Positions 1 through 7,196 of a stretch of 8,024 nucleotides of DNA are shown here, in pieces. A program made the position numbers and the translations under genes. Source of the stretch: JBFHES01 sp041584015 (lineage in GTDB: Bacteria > Bacteroidota > Bacteroidia > Bacteroidales > M50B96). Location of the stretch: the NCBI GenBank assembly GCA_041584015.1, contig JBFHES010000212.1, positions 1-8,024 of the forward strand, written 5' to 3'. Every line of letters begins with the position of its first letter. Position 1 is the stretch's first letter. The notes under the pieces were generated by a model, which made no database searches, was not told the DNA's origin, and saw only the letters and a program-made list of their open reading frames with translations.

Positions 1-1
1 A

Positions 2-82
2 CCAGCGGCAATTGCCATTGGATATGGAAGAACCAGTGCCGGAAAAGGTGCGGATGACGTGGGTAAGACTAGCTTCCCATAG
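2..82 (+). CDS. actB: actB, end of the molybdopterin-oxidoreductase-like (B1) region, partial, closed by an in-frame TAG
   Basis: This reading frame is open from the left edge and ends at TAG 80-82. The 26 visible residues include AIAIGYGRTSAGKGADDVG. I recognise this as the IA[IL]GYGR-type segment near the end of the catalytically inactive, molybdopterin-oxidoreductase-like half of ActB in Bacteroidota. The frame is the same as that of the Fe-S half starting at 113, and the 10 codons between the TAG and 113 (from SYTASGTKS) read as continuing ActB-type sequence. So the stop interrupts one ancestral gene without a frameshift. It could be a real nonsense mutation, a gene split into B1 and B2, or a sequence error. 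The family assignment is fairly sure; the status of the stop is not. Confidence 0.6.
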   Translation, partial: PAAIAIGYGRTSAGKGADDVGKTSFP

Positions 83-112
83 AGTTATACAGCCAGTGGT
101 ACCAAATCATTA

Positions 113-1045
113 TTGGGAGCAAAAGTAACCATCGAAAAAATGGAAGGTAAAACCTACCCCTTGGCATTAACGCAGGAACATCATACCCTTGAGGGACGCG
201 ATTTGGTGCGTGAAACCACACTTGATGAGTACAAAGAAAATGCGGCTGCAGGAAATGAGCAACACGCAAAGGATGCTGCTGTAAATGCATCGCTTTACGA
301 AAAGCCAGAGTTTACAGGGTTTCAATGGGGAATGGCCATCAATCTGAACACCTGTACGGGTTGTGCCAGTTGTGTTATTGCTTGTCAATCGGAAAACAAC
401 GTGGCGGTTATTGGTAAAGAGGAAGTGAAGAACCGGAGAATCATGCACTGGATTCGTGTAGACAGATATTATTCTGATGATCTTGATAATCCGGAAGTAT
501 TGCACCAGCCTCTAATGTGTCTGCATTGCGACAATGCGCCTTGTGAGAATGTATGTCCGGTTGCAGCAACACCGCACTCAAGCGAAGGTTTGAATCAAAT
601 GGCGTACAACCGCTGTATTGGTACACGTTATTGCATGAATAATTGTCCGTATCGTGTGCGCCGTTTTAATTGGTTTGAGTATGCCGATAACAAGAAATTC
701 GATTACAACCAGAGCATGAGTACCGATGTAGGTAAATTGGTGTTGAATCCTGATGTGGTGGTTCGTTCGAGAGGTGTGGTTGAAAAATGCTCGCTATGTG
801 TTCAGCGTATCCAGGAAAAGAAATTGGTTGCTAAAACAGAAAATCGTGAGTTGGCTGATGGCGAGATTAAAACAGCTTGTCAGCAAACATGCCCGGCTGA
901 TGCAATCGTTTTTGGTAATCTAAAAGATCCGAACAGTGAAGTGGCAAAATTAGCTAAGAGTCAGCGCAAGTATCACTTACTCGAGCACTTGCACACTTTA
1001 CCATCAACCAGTTATTTAACCAAGGTGAGAAATAAGAATAGCTAA
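113..1045 (+). CDS. actB: ActB, ferredoxin-like iron-sulfur (B2) region of alternative complex III quinol:cytochrome c oxidoreductase
   Basis: This is the Fe-S subunit that carries electrons from quinol oxidation toward haem c, on the periplasmic face of ACIII. Counting from TTG 113, cysteines form four cluster-binding groups: C81/84/87/91 (CTGCASCVIAC), C136/139/144/148 (CLHC...CENVCP), C168/174/178 (CIGTRYCMNNCP) and C226/229/256/260 (CSLC...CQQTCP). In the third group Thr171 stands where a ferredoxin would have cysteine, as in known ActB proteins, where this site holds a [3Fe-4S] centre; the others suit [4Fe-4S]. CPYRVRRFNWFEY is highly typical of the family. Full Bacteroidota ActB is about 1000 residues, so this is only its C-terminal third. 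TTG 113 is simply the first possible start after the in-frame TAG at 80-82; ATG 140 is an alternative, and neither has a clear ribosome site. In an intact gene translation would run through from upstream. actC follows after 14 nt. Confidence 0.9.
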   Translation: MGAKVTIEKMEGKTYPLALTQEHHTLEGRDLVRETTLDEYKENAAAGNEQHAKDAAVNASLYEKPEFTGFQWGMAINLNTCTGCASCVIACQSENNVAVIGKEEVKNRRIMHWIRVDRYYSDDLDNPEVLHQPLMCLHCDNAPCENVCPVAATPHSSEGLNQMAYNRCIGTRYCMNNCPYRVRRFNWFEYADNKKFDYNQSMSTDVGKLVLNPDVVVRSRGVVEKCSLCVQRIQEKKLVAKTENRELADGEIKTACQQTCPADAIVFGNLKDPNSEVAKLAKSQRKYHLLEHLHTLPSTSYLTKVRNKNS

Positions 1046-1059
1046 TCTAAATACTAGAT

Positions 1060-2412
1060 ATGTATATACAAAAAGTCAGAGGAATTCTTGTTGAGGGGAA
1101 CAAAACATACGGGCAGGTCAGCCAGGATGTTATGGCTCCACTCTACGCAAAAACGCCCTTGTGGTGGTATATTGCAGCAACCATCTCTTTTGCCGCTATG
1201 GCCTTTGGAGGATGGGCAATTTATACCACTATTACCGTTGGTATCGGAAGCTGGGGTGTAAACAACAATGTGGCCTGGGGATGGGGGATCATCAACTTTG
1301 TTTGGTGGATTGGTATCGGTCATGCCGGAACTGCCTTCTCTATATTTTTGTTATTGATGCGGCAAAAGTGGCGAACATCAATTAACCGTGCTGCTGAGGC
1401 TATGACGGTTGTTGCGGTGCTTTGTGCAGGTATGTTTCCAATGTTACACATGGGGCGTATTTGGAACGCATTTTTTATTCTGCCATATTGGAATACACGT
1501 GGTCCACTTTGGGATAATTTTAACTCCCCGCTTTTCTGGGATGTTGTGGCCATTACTACTTATCTAATGGCTTCGGCCGTTTTCTGGTACATAGGAATGA
1601 TCCCTGACTTTGCAACCATTCGCGATGCAACCACATCAAAAATTAAAAAGAAAGTTTACGGATTTTTCAGCTTTGGTTGGGTAGGATCAGCCAGAGGTTG
1701 GTTCCGTTTCGAAACCGCTTCTTTATTATTGGGAGGATTAGCTGCACCATTGGTTGTTGCAGTGCACTCAATCGTATCAATGGACTTTGCAACCTCGGTA
1801 ATGCCGGGTTGGCATACCACCATATTTCCACCATACTTTGTAACCGGAGCTATTTTCTCAGGTTTCGGGATGGTACTAACTCTCATGATAATTGTGCGAA
1901 AAGTCTACAAGTTTCAGGAGTATGTTACACAGGGGCACCTAGATGCCATTGCCCGTATTTTAACTTTTATTAGTTTGATAATGGCCACAGCCTATTCAAC
2001 AGAATTGTTTATCGCCTGGTATGGCGGACAGGAATACGAGATGTTTACATTTATGAAGAATCGAGTTACAGGTGATTATACATTTGCATTTTGGTCGATG
2101 GTTGCCTGTAATGCCTTTATTCCTCAGCTCTTTTGGTTTAAAAAGATTAGAAAGAATATCACGGTCGTGTTTATTGCTTCCATATTCATTAATATAGGAA
2201 TGTGGTTCGAGCGCTATGTGATTGTGGTAACATCGCTTTCAAAAGACTTTTTACCATCTAGCTGGGCGTCATACAGTCCAACCATGGTAGAGATTGGCAT
2301 TTTTGCGGGAACACTTGGTTTGTTCTTGTTGGGCATTCTAATGTTTTTCCGCTACATACCAATGATTGCAATAAGCGAGGTGAAAGGTATTTTGAAAAAA
2401 ACCAGTAAATAA
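1060..2412 (+). CDS. actC: ActC, NrfD/PsrC-like integral membrane subunit of alternative complex III
   Basis: This 450-residue polytopic protein has about ten hydrophobic helices. It is the NrfD-type membrane subunit that holds the menaquinol site next to the ActB clusters and is thought to contribute to proton translocation. The N-terminal ILVEGNKTYGQVSQDV resembles the cytoplasmic lead of Bacteroidota ActC (usually LxLGDKTYHDVTxDV). Other recognisable family segments are IGIGHAGT (84-91), MLHMGR (128-133), FNSPLFWD (154-161), LVVAVHSIVSMDFA (231-244), PGWHTTIFPPYFV (249-261) and NIGMWFERY (378-386). Length is normal for the family. The ATG at 1060 is preceded by AT-rich sequence without a Shine-Dalgarno motif, as usual in this phylum, and lies 14 nt after the actB stop. 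actD starts 6 nt downstream. No damage is seen. Confidence 0.95.
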   Translation: MYIQKVRGILVEGNKTYGQVSQDVMAPLYAKTPLWWYIAATISFAAMAFGGWAIYTTITVGIGSWGVNNNVAWGWGIINFVWWIGIGHAGTAFSIFLLLMRQKWRTSINRAAEAMTVVAVLCAGMFPMLHMGRIWNAFFILPYWNTRGPLWDNFNSPLFWDVVAITTYLMASAVFWYIGMIPDFATIRDATTSKIKKKVYGFFSFGWVGSARGWFRFETASLLLGGLAAPLVVAVHSIVSMDFATSVMPGWHTTIFPPYFVTGAIFSGFGMVLTLMIIVRKVYKFQEYVTQGHLDAIARILTFISLIMATAYSTELFIAWYGGQEYEMFTFMKNRVTGDYTFAFWSMVACNAFIPQLFWFKKIRKNITVVFIASIFINIGMWFERYVIVVTSLSKDFLPSSWASYSPTMVEIGIFAGTLGLFLLGILMFFRYIPMIAISEVKGILKKTSK

Positions 2413-2418
2413 ATCATT

Positions 2419-2955
2419 ATGACCAGAACTAATATTATAGGAGTTTATGATGATGAGGATGTACTTGTTGATGCCATCCATCACATTCAAAGTAAGAATA
2501 TTCAAATACGAGATGTGTTTACACCCATACCGATTCATGGTGTATTCGAGGCACTGAAGCTTAAAACGCGAATGCCGCTGGCCACTTTTATTTACGGAGC
2601 CATTGGCGTCTGTCTCACTTTTGCCTTCTTGTACTGGACATCGGTAGTTAGCTACCCACTTAAGTTTGGTGGCAAGCCACTTAATTCTTTGTCGTTTATC
2701 ATCATCTTATTTATAGCAACAATATTTATAGCAACCTTACTTACTTTCTTAACCTTTTTTATCAGGCAAAAGCTATATCCGGGTAAAGAGGTAACGGTGC
2801 TCGACCCACGATCAACCGACGACAAAATGATAATTGTTGTTGATAAGGATAAGAAATTGTCGGCCGTGGAAATTGAGGTGATTAAAAAAGCTTTTACGGA
2901 TAGTGGCGCCACAGAGGTAAATGAGGTTGAAGAAGAAATAATTATTAAGGAATAA
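2419..2955 (+). CDS. actD: ActD, DUF3341 membrane subunit of alternative complex III
   Basis: ActD is a small two-helix subunit that packs against ActC; its exact role in the complex is unsettled. The protein has 178 residues. The N-terminal cytoplasmic part contains IIGVYDDEDVLVDAI (6-20) and the signature IRDVFTPIPIHGVFEAL (30-46). Two membrane helices lie near 55-78 and 92-115, joined by the typical SYPLKFGGKPLNS loop (78-90). The C-terminal part holds DPRSTDDKM (129-137) and an acidic tail. The second helix reads SFIIILFIATIF, whereas I recall an ITFELTVL-type segment with a buried glutamate in most relatives, so this helix seems to lack the acidic residue. It is close-packed in the operon (6 nt after actC, 5 nt before actE). 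Identity is certain from motifs and context. Confidence 0.93.
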   Translation: MTRTNIIGVYDDEDVLVDAIHHIQSKNIQIRDVFTPIPIHGVFEALKLKTRMPLATFIYGAIGVCLTFAFLYWTSVVSYPLKFGGKPLNSLSFIIILFIATIFIATLLTFLTFFIRQKLYPGKEVTVLDPRSTDDKMIIVVDKDKKLSAVEIEVIKKAFTDSGATEVNEVEEEIIIKE

Positions 2956-2960
2956 TCTTT

Positions 2961-3545
2961 ATGGAAGTAAGGAAACAATATTCGAAGAAATGGCTGTTCC
3001 TCCTGATTTTTGGGATTGGCTTAATTAGTTCATGTAATCACGACAGGAATCATCCCGGTTGGGCATACATGCCCGATATGTATTATTCTGAGCCGAGTGA
3101 TGCGTATTCTGAGAATACGGTTTTTCGGGATAGTGTTACCAATCAGATGCCGGTTGCCGGAACTATTGCCCGAGGGTTTATGCCCTATCCATACAAAGCC
3201 CGATCGGCTGATGGTCAAACCTTGGCTGGAATAGAACTCGTGAACCCAATGGAAGCAACACCTGAAAACTTAAGTCGTGGCAAGAATCAATACGATATTT
3301 TTTGCGCAAGTTGTCATGGAATTGAAGGAGATGGCAAAGGACATTTGTACACCAGTAAATTGTTTCCTGTAAGGCCAACACCGCTTATCGAAGATTATGT
3401 GCAGGCAAAGCCCGATGGAGAAATTTATCATGTTATTACCACCGGGTCAATTTCTGGTTTAATGGGCGCACACGGATCGCAAATAAAACGTGACGATCGT
3501 TGGAAGATCATTACTTACATTAGAACTGAGCTTGCTAAGAAATAA
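2961..3545 (+). CDS. actE: ActE, lipoprotein monohaem cytochrome c subunit of alternative complex III
   Basis: This 194-residue periplasmic haem subunit accepts electrons from ActB and passes them to a soluble carrier or directly to a terminal oxidase. A basic start (MEVRKQYSKK) and a short hydrophobic stretch lead to a lipobox, LISSC, with lipidated Cys25 expected. After the cleavage site, HPGWAYMPDMYYSEP (31-45) is the characteristic ActE N-terminal motif, followed by GFMPYPYKARS (72-82). The single haem-c site is CASCH (115-119) followed by GIEGDGKG. Met168 in GLMGAHGSQI (166-175) is the likely sixth iron ligand, and DDRWKIITYIR closes the fold. The gene starts 5 nt after actD with no obvious ribosome site, and actF follows after 27 nt. 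The product is complete and of normal length. Confidence 0.94.
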   Translation: MEVRKQYSKKWLFLLIFGIGLISSCNHDRNHPGWAYMPDMYYSEPSDAYSENTVFRDSVTNQMPVAGTIARGFMPYPYKARSADGQTLAGIELVNPMEATPENLSRGKNQYDIFCASCHGIEGDGKGHLYTSKLFPVRPTPLIEDYVQAKPDGEIYHVITTGSISGLMGAHGSQIKRDDRWKIITYIRTELAKK

Positions 3546-3572
3546 AGATATTCATCCATCAAATTAAATAAA

Positions 3573-4730
3573 ATGGATCAAAAACTTGTTATATCGCCGA
3601 AATTTAAAATTGTAGCCTTTGCATTAATGGGCATCGGTTTAATAGCTTTTGCGTATGCCTTTGCAACACATCCGGAGCGTGGATGGAGCAATCTATTGAT
3701 TAACAATTATTATTTTATTGCGCTGGCAATTGGGGCAACATTTTTTGTCGCATTGCAAAACGTTGTACAGGCAGGCTGGTCGGTTGGGTTCAACAGAATA
3801 CCACATGCCATTGCTAACTTTTTTCCGGTATTATTCATTTTAATGATACCTGTTATGTTTGGCTTACATTCGCTGTATCATTGGTCGCATGCCGATGCTG
3901 TTGCGCATGATCCGCTACTGCAGCACAAGGCTCCATACCTGAATGTGCCCTTTTTCATCATCCGCTTCTTTATCTATTTTATTGCATGGATTGGCCTTAC
4001 ACAATTGTTACGTAAATATACTTTCAAGGAAGATACAGTTGGTGGCATCGACTTTTTTAAGAAATCGGAGTTTTATTCCAAGGTATATATTTTCACGCTG
4101 GCACTCACCTTTTCCATGGCCTCATTCGATTGGATTATGTCTATTGATGCACACTGGTTCAGTACCATTTTTGCCTTGCGTAATTTTGTAATGGGCTTTT
4201 ATCATGCCTTGGTGCTAATTCTGTTATTGGCCTTGTTGCTTAACAAAATGGGCTATTTGCCATTCATTAATACATCGCACTTGCGCGACTTCTCCAAGTA
4301 TATTCTACTATTATGCATTATTTGGGCTTACATGTGGTTTTCGCAATACATCCTTATTTGGTATGCCAACATTCCTGAGGAAACCATTTATTATATGCCA
4401 AGAACAAAGGGAGAATTCACGCCTCTGTTTTATACCGAGCTGATTGTAAACTGGATTATTCCGTTCCTCTTGCTATTAACAGGGCAAATTGCCAAGAGCA
4501 AAAATCTGCTTATTGCATTGATGATTTTTATAATGCTGGGACAATATGTTGATGTGTACATGCAGGTAACTGTAGGAACGCTGCACGAGCTGAATATTGG
4601 GTTTATTGAGATTGGTAGCTTCCTGGGTTATATTGGTTTGTTTGCCTATGTATTCGCCTGGTCGTTTAGCAAAAAGCCGAGCATAGCCATGAATCATCCA
4701 TTGCTCGAAGAGAGTTTGCATAGTCATTAA
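3573..4730 (+). CDS. actF: ActF, second NrfD-like integral membrane subunit of alternative complex III
   Basis: ActF is a paralogue of ActC with about ten membrane helices (385 residues). It packs beside ActC; it lacks a recognised redox centre and is thought to take part in proton translocation or in structure. Family segments visible are VVQAGWSVGFNRIPHAIANF (64-83), SFDWIMSIDAHWFSTIF (184-200), SQYILIWYANIPEET (257-271) and FIEIGSFLGYIGLF (344-357). The tail after the last helix is short and rich in His and Glu. The ATG at 3573 sits in an A-rich leader 27 nt behind actE. It is the last gene of the cluster: the next gene is 161 nt away, has its own promoter-like site and an unrelated product. 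Many Bacteroidota have coxB/coxA for cytochrome oxidase directly after actF; they are absent here. Confidence 0.94.
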   Translation: MDQKLVISPKFKIVAFALMGIGLIAFAYAFATHPERGWSNLLINNYYFIALAIGATFFVALQNVVQAGWSVGFNRIPHAIANFFPVLFILMIPVMFGLHSLYHWSHADAVAHDPLLQHKAPYLNVPFFIIRFFIYFIAWIGLTQLLRKYTFKEDTVGGIDFFKKSEFYSKVYIFTLALTFSMASFDWIMSIDAHWFSTIFALRNFVMGFYHALVLILLLALLLNKMGYLPFINTSHLRDFSKYILLLCIIWAYMWFSQYILIWYANIPEETIYYMPRTKGEFTPLFYTELIVNWIIPFLLLLTGQIAKSKNLLIALMIFIMLGQYVDVYMQVTVGTLHELNIGFIEIGSFLGYIGLFAYVFAWSFSKKPSIAMNHPLLEESLHSH

Positions 4731-4782
4731 TAGTTGTATACAGGCATATTATTGCATTAGCTGCAGCGGTAAATGTAAGTGT

Positions 4783-4800
4783 GTGCAATAGCTATTGTGC
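4783..4800. repeat. Perfect 12-bp palindrome in the actF-PAP2 intergenic region
   Basis: CAATAGCTATTG at 4786-4797 is a perfect palindrome. Counting G-U pairs, the arms extend to 4783-4800 (GTGCAATAGCTATTGTGC). It lies 53 nt after the actF stop and about 67 nt before the promoter-like element of the next gene. There is no T-run after it, so it is not a standard intrinsic terminator. It could be an operator for a dimeric regulator or a folded mRNA end for the act transcript; the sequence does not say which. Confidence 0.4.
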
Positions 4801-4845
4801 GAAAATTGATGCGGTACAAATGTGCATCTAAATACAATTCTCTGA

Positions 4846-4868
4846 TAACAGCATTCTGCTAATTGTTA
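4846..4868. repeat. Imperfect inverted repeat next to the PAP2-gene promoter
   Basis: TAACA (4846-4850) pairs with TGTTA (4864-4868). Inside them, AGCA (4850-4853) pairs with TGCT (4857-4860), leaving an AAT bulge. The repeat sits between the expected -33 and -7 boxes and overlaps the first two bases of the TATATTTG element. The position would suit a repressor site, but arms this short in AT-rich DNA can arise by chance. Confidence 0.25.
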
Positions 4869-4874
4869 TATTTG
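4867..4874 (+). promoter_or_regulatory. Bacteroidota-type -7 promoter element (TATATTTG) for the PAP2-GT39 unit
   Basis: TATATTTG matches the TAnnTTTG consensus of the primary sigma factor in Bacteroidota. It lies 18 nt before the ATG at 4892, so transcription would start near 4880 with a very short leader. The -33 TTG box is weak; the nearest candidate is CTG at 4842-4844. The element supports separate transcription of the PAP2 and glycosyltransferase genes from the act operon. Confidence 0.6.
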
Positions 4875-4891
4875 CCCCCTTAATAATAAGT

Positions 4892-5545
4892 ATGAAGTTG
4901 ATCCTGAAAGAGAATCGTGTTTTGTTAATGGTGTATCTGTTACTGGCTTTTATTGGTTTGGCTTTGTTGCTTATTTATCCAAAGAACCTTAGCTTTTTAA
5001 CGGTAACGCCTTATCATACTGATTTCCTCAATAGTTTCTTTAAGGTGATGAGTAAAATTGGCAATGGCTTTTTTGCTTTGGCATTCATTCCACTTTTTAC
5101 CTTTAAGAAAATTCGTACAGCTCTATATCTCGCCATTGCTTATGCCTTTTCAGGCATACTGGTGCAGTTTCTAAAGCGGGTAGTTTTCGATGATGTGTAT
5201 CGTCCAATCAAACATTTTGCTGAGCAAGGAATAGAAATTTACAAAGTGCCCGGATTTGAGAACTATCTGATTTATAGTTTTCCGTCAGGACATACAACAT
5301 CGGCCTTTGTGCTATTTTTCGGATTGGCCTTAATCAGCCGTAATCTGATTGTTAAATTCCTCTTGTTTGCCCTGGCCATTACCATAGGTTATTCACGTAT
5401 TTATTTATCACAGCATTTCCCTGAGGACGTGCTGGCAGGCTCCTTTCTTGGGATTGCCTGCGCCCTGTTTTTTCTGTGGCTGAGTAATCGTTGGACAAAA
5501 CCATGGTTAGATCTTTCAATCATTCAATTGTTTAAGAAAAAGTGA
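4892..5545 (+). CDS. PAP2-superfamily membrane phosphatase
   Basis: This 217-residue membrane protein has about six hydrophobic helices and the complete acid-phosphatase signature. C1 is K95/R96...R104-P105 (KRVVFDDVYRP, with the longer spacing I recall from Bacteroidota members). C2 is PSGH (131-134). C3 is SRIYLSQHFPED, giving Ser168-Arg169...His175...Asp179. His175 would be the phosphorylated nucleophile and His134 the acid. Family members remove phosphate from lipid phosphates such as undecaprenyl diphosphate, phosphatidylglycerol phosphate or lipid A; the sequence alone does not choose among these. The following gene overlaps its stop by 4 nt and encodes an ArnT-like transferase using polyprenyl-phosphate sugars. 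I therefore infer a role in polyprenyl carrier recycling or lipid A/glycolipid modification. The ATG start lies 18 nt after a good promoter element. The catalytic residues are all present, so activity is expected. Confidence 0.88.
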   Translation: MKLILKENRVLLMVYLLLAFIGLALLLIYPKNLSFLTVTPYHTDFLNSFFKVMSKIGNGFFALAFIPLFTFKKIRTALYLAIAYAFSGILVQFLKRVVFDDVYRPIKHFAEQGIEIYKVPGFENYLIYSFPSGHTTSAFVLFFGLALISRNLIVKFLLFALAITIGYSRIYLSQHFPEDVLAGSFLGIACALFFLWLSNRWTKPWLDLSIIQLFKKK

Positions 5546-7173
5546 GATTCGATATTAAAGCCATCATCTTGGCAGTGCTTGCGGGTTTGGTGCTGTTTTT
5601 ACCCTTTGTAGGAAGTGTACATCTGTTCGATTGGGATGAAATTAACTTCGCCGAGTCGGCACGTGAGATGATCATGTCTGGTGATTATTTAACCGTACAA
5701 ATTAATTATGAACCCTTCTGGGAAAAACCACCTCTATTTATCTGGATGCAGGTGGTGTCGATGAAACTTTTTGGGATTAATGAGTTTGCTGCCAGGTTTC
5801 CGAATGCCATTTGCGGCGTGTTTACCTTACTCATGCTCTTTAGAGTTGGCCGGAAATTATTTGATCAACGTTTCGGCTATTTATGGATGCTTGTTTATAC
5901 CGGAAGCATTTTGCCGTTTTTTTATTTCAAGTCCGGATTAATCGATCCATGGTTTAATCTGTTCATTTTTGCAAGCATCACACATTTTGCATACTACTTT
6001 ATCTATTCTAAAACCAGGTTAGGAAATGTGGCCTTGTCAGCCTTGTACATGGGTTTGGCAATTCTAACCAAAGGACCGGTAGCCTTGTTAATCATGTTAT
6101 TGGTATTTGCCGTTTATATTATTTCTCAACGCTTCAGAATAAAAACAAGCTTTCGCGATGTATTGGTGTTTACGTTAATATTGGCCTTTGTCGGTGGTTT
6201 CTGGTTTATCCTGCAAATACTTAATGGCAACTTTACCATTATTCAAGACTTTATTGTTTATCAAATCAGATTGTTTCAAACCAAAGATGCCGGGCATGGA
6301 GGTTTTCTCTTGTATCATTTTGTGGTGATGTTGATCGGTGTTTTTCCTGCTTCGGTGTTTGCCTTAAAATATCTGGTGAAGCGTTCGGGCAATTCGCTTG
6401 AATACAATCTCTATACAAAATGGATGAAATACCTGTTTTGGGTAGTGCTTATTCTATTTACGATTGTGCGAACTAAAATCGTTCATTATAGTTCACTTGC
6501 TTATTTGCCATTAAGCTTTATTGCGGCAGTTTATGCTTATAAGTTGCTGAAGGGTAACAAGTTTGTTTCAATGTTTAGCAAGGTGCTAATTTTATTGATT
6601 GCAACGGTTTATGCCTTGTTAATCATAGCTGTTTCTCAAATTGAAAATATCAAGCAAGAGGTAAATCTTGCCGATTATATTAAAGATGATTTTGCTTTAG
6701 CAAATATTAATGCCAATGTAAGTTGGTTTGGATGGGAGGGGTTGATTGGTGTATTCTTTCTTGGCGGACTGATTTACTTCCTGTTTATCGCTCGGCAAAA
6801 TCGCCTCAAGATTAACGGAGTGTTTGCCGTAACCGCTGTGTTCACCTATGCAACAGTATTGTTTATTACGCCTAAGATTGAGGGCTATTCGCAAAATGCA
6901 GCCATTGAGTTTTACGAATCTTTAGCGCAGGAAGATGTGTATGTTGCAACGTTAGGATACAAGAGTTATGCTCAGCATTTTTATTCAAAAATAGAACCAA
7001 GCACAAATAAAATGGCGGCTGATAAGGATTGGTTACTCAAAGGAGATATTGACAAACCCGCCTATTTTGTAATGAAGATTCATCGCAAGCAGCGCTACCT
7101 GGAACTCTATCCACAATTAGAAGTGTTGTATGAGAAGAATGGTTTTATTTTTACAAAACGAGTTGATCGCTAA
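5542..7173 (+). CDS. ArnT-like glycosyltransferase family 39 (GT-C fold) integral membrane protein
   Basis: GT39/GT83 enzymes move a sugar from a polyprenyl-phosphate carrier to an acceptor on the outer side of the cytoplasmic membrane. Acceptors in the family include lipid A (ArnT) and proteins (PMTs). The 543-residue protein opens with a helix and then the catalytic loop FDWDEINFAESAREM (29-43), with Asp30, Asp32 and Glu33 as metal/catalytic acidic residues. Next come WEKPPLFIW (60-68), SGLIDPW (131-137), LTKGP (175-179), AGHGGF (250-255), a lipid-carrier-site type motif, and RTKIVHYS (310-317). About eleven helices are followed by a soluble C-terminal domain of about 100 residues (from about 443). 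The GTG start overlaps the TGA of the PAP2 gene (GTGA), which suggests translational coupling. Donor sugar and acceptor cannot be read from sequence, so I give no gene symbol. The length and motifs indicate an intact enzyme. Confidence 0.88.
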   Translation: MRFDIKAIILAVLAGLVLFLPFVGSVHLFDWDEINFAESAREMIMSGDYLTVQINYEPFWEKPPLFIWMQVVSMKLFGINEFAARFPNAICGVFTLLMLFRVGRKLFDQRFGYLWMLVYTGSILPFFYFKSGLIDPWFNLFIFASITHFAYYFIYSKTRLGNVALSALYMGLAILTKGPVALLIMLLVFAVYIISQRFRIKTSFRDVLVFTLILAFVGGFWFILQILNGNFTIIQDFIVYQIRLFQTKDAGHGGFLLYHFVVMLIGVFPASVFALKYLVKRSGNSLEYNLYTKWMKYLFWVVLILFTIVRTKIVHYSSLAYLPLSFIAAVYAYKLLKGNKFVSMFSKVLILLIATVYALLIIAVSQIENIKQEVNLADYIKDDFALANINANVSWFGWEGLIGVFFLGGLIYFLFIARQNRLKINGVFAVTAVFTYATVLFITPKIEGYSQNAAIEFYESLAQEDVYVATLGYKSYAQHFYSKIEPSTNKMAADKDWLLKGDIDKPAYFVMKIHRKQRYLELYPQLEVLYEKNGFIFTKRVDR

Positions 7174-7196
7174 TCTGGATCTGGTTTAGATTCGCC

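Noticed and set aside
113..115. TTG as the genuine start codon of an independent Fe-S protein gene
   Set aside because: ActB-like sequence continues in frame upstream to the window edge, apart from one TAG, and no ribosome site or promoter is visible before TTG 113. I use it only as the first possible start after the stop.
167..505. Minus-strand open frame inside actB
   Set aside because: It lies opposite the conserved Fe-S coding sequence and its product has no recognisable domain; it is a shadow of actB.
2652..2978. Minus-strand open frame opposite actD
   Set aside because: The Ser/Ile-rich product mirrors the apolar actD helices and no start signal is visible; it is a shadow frame.
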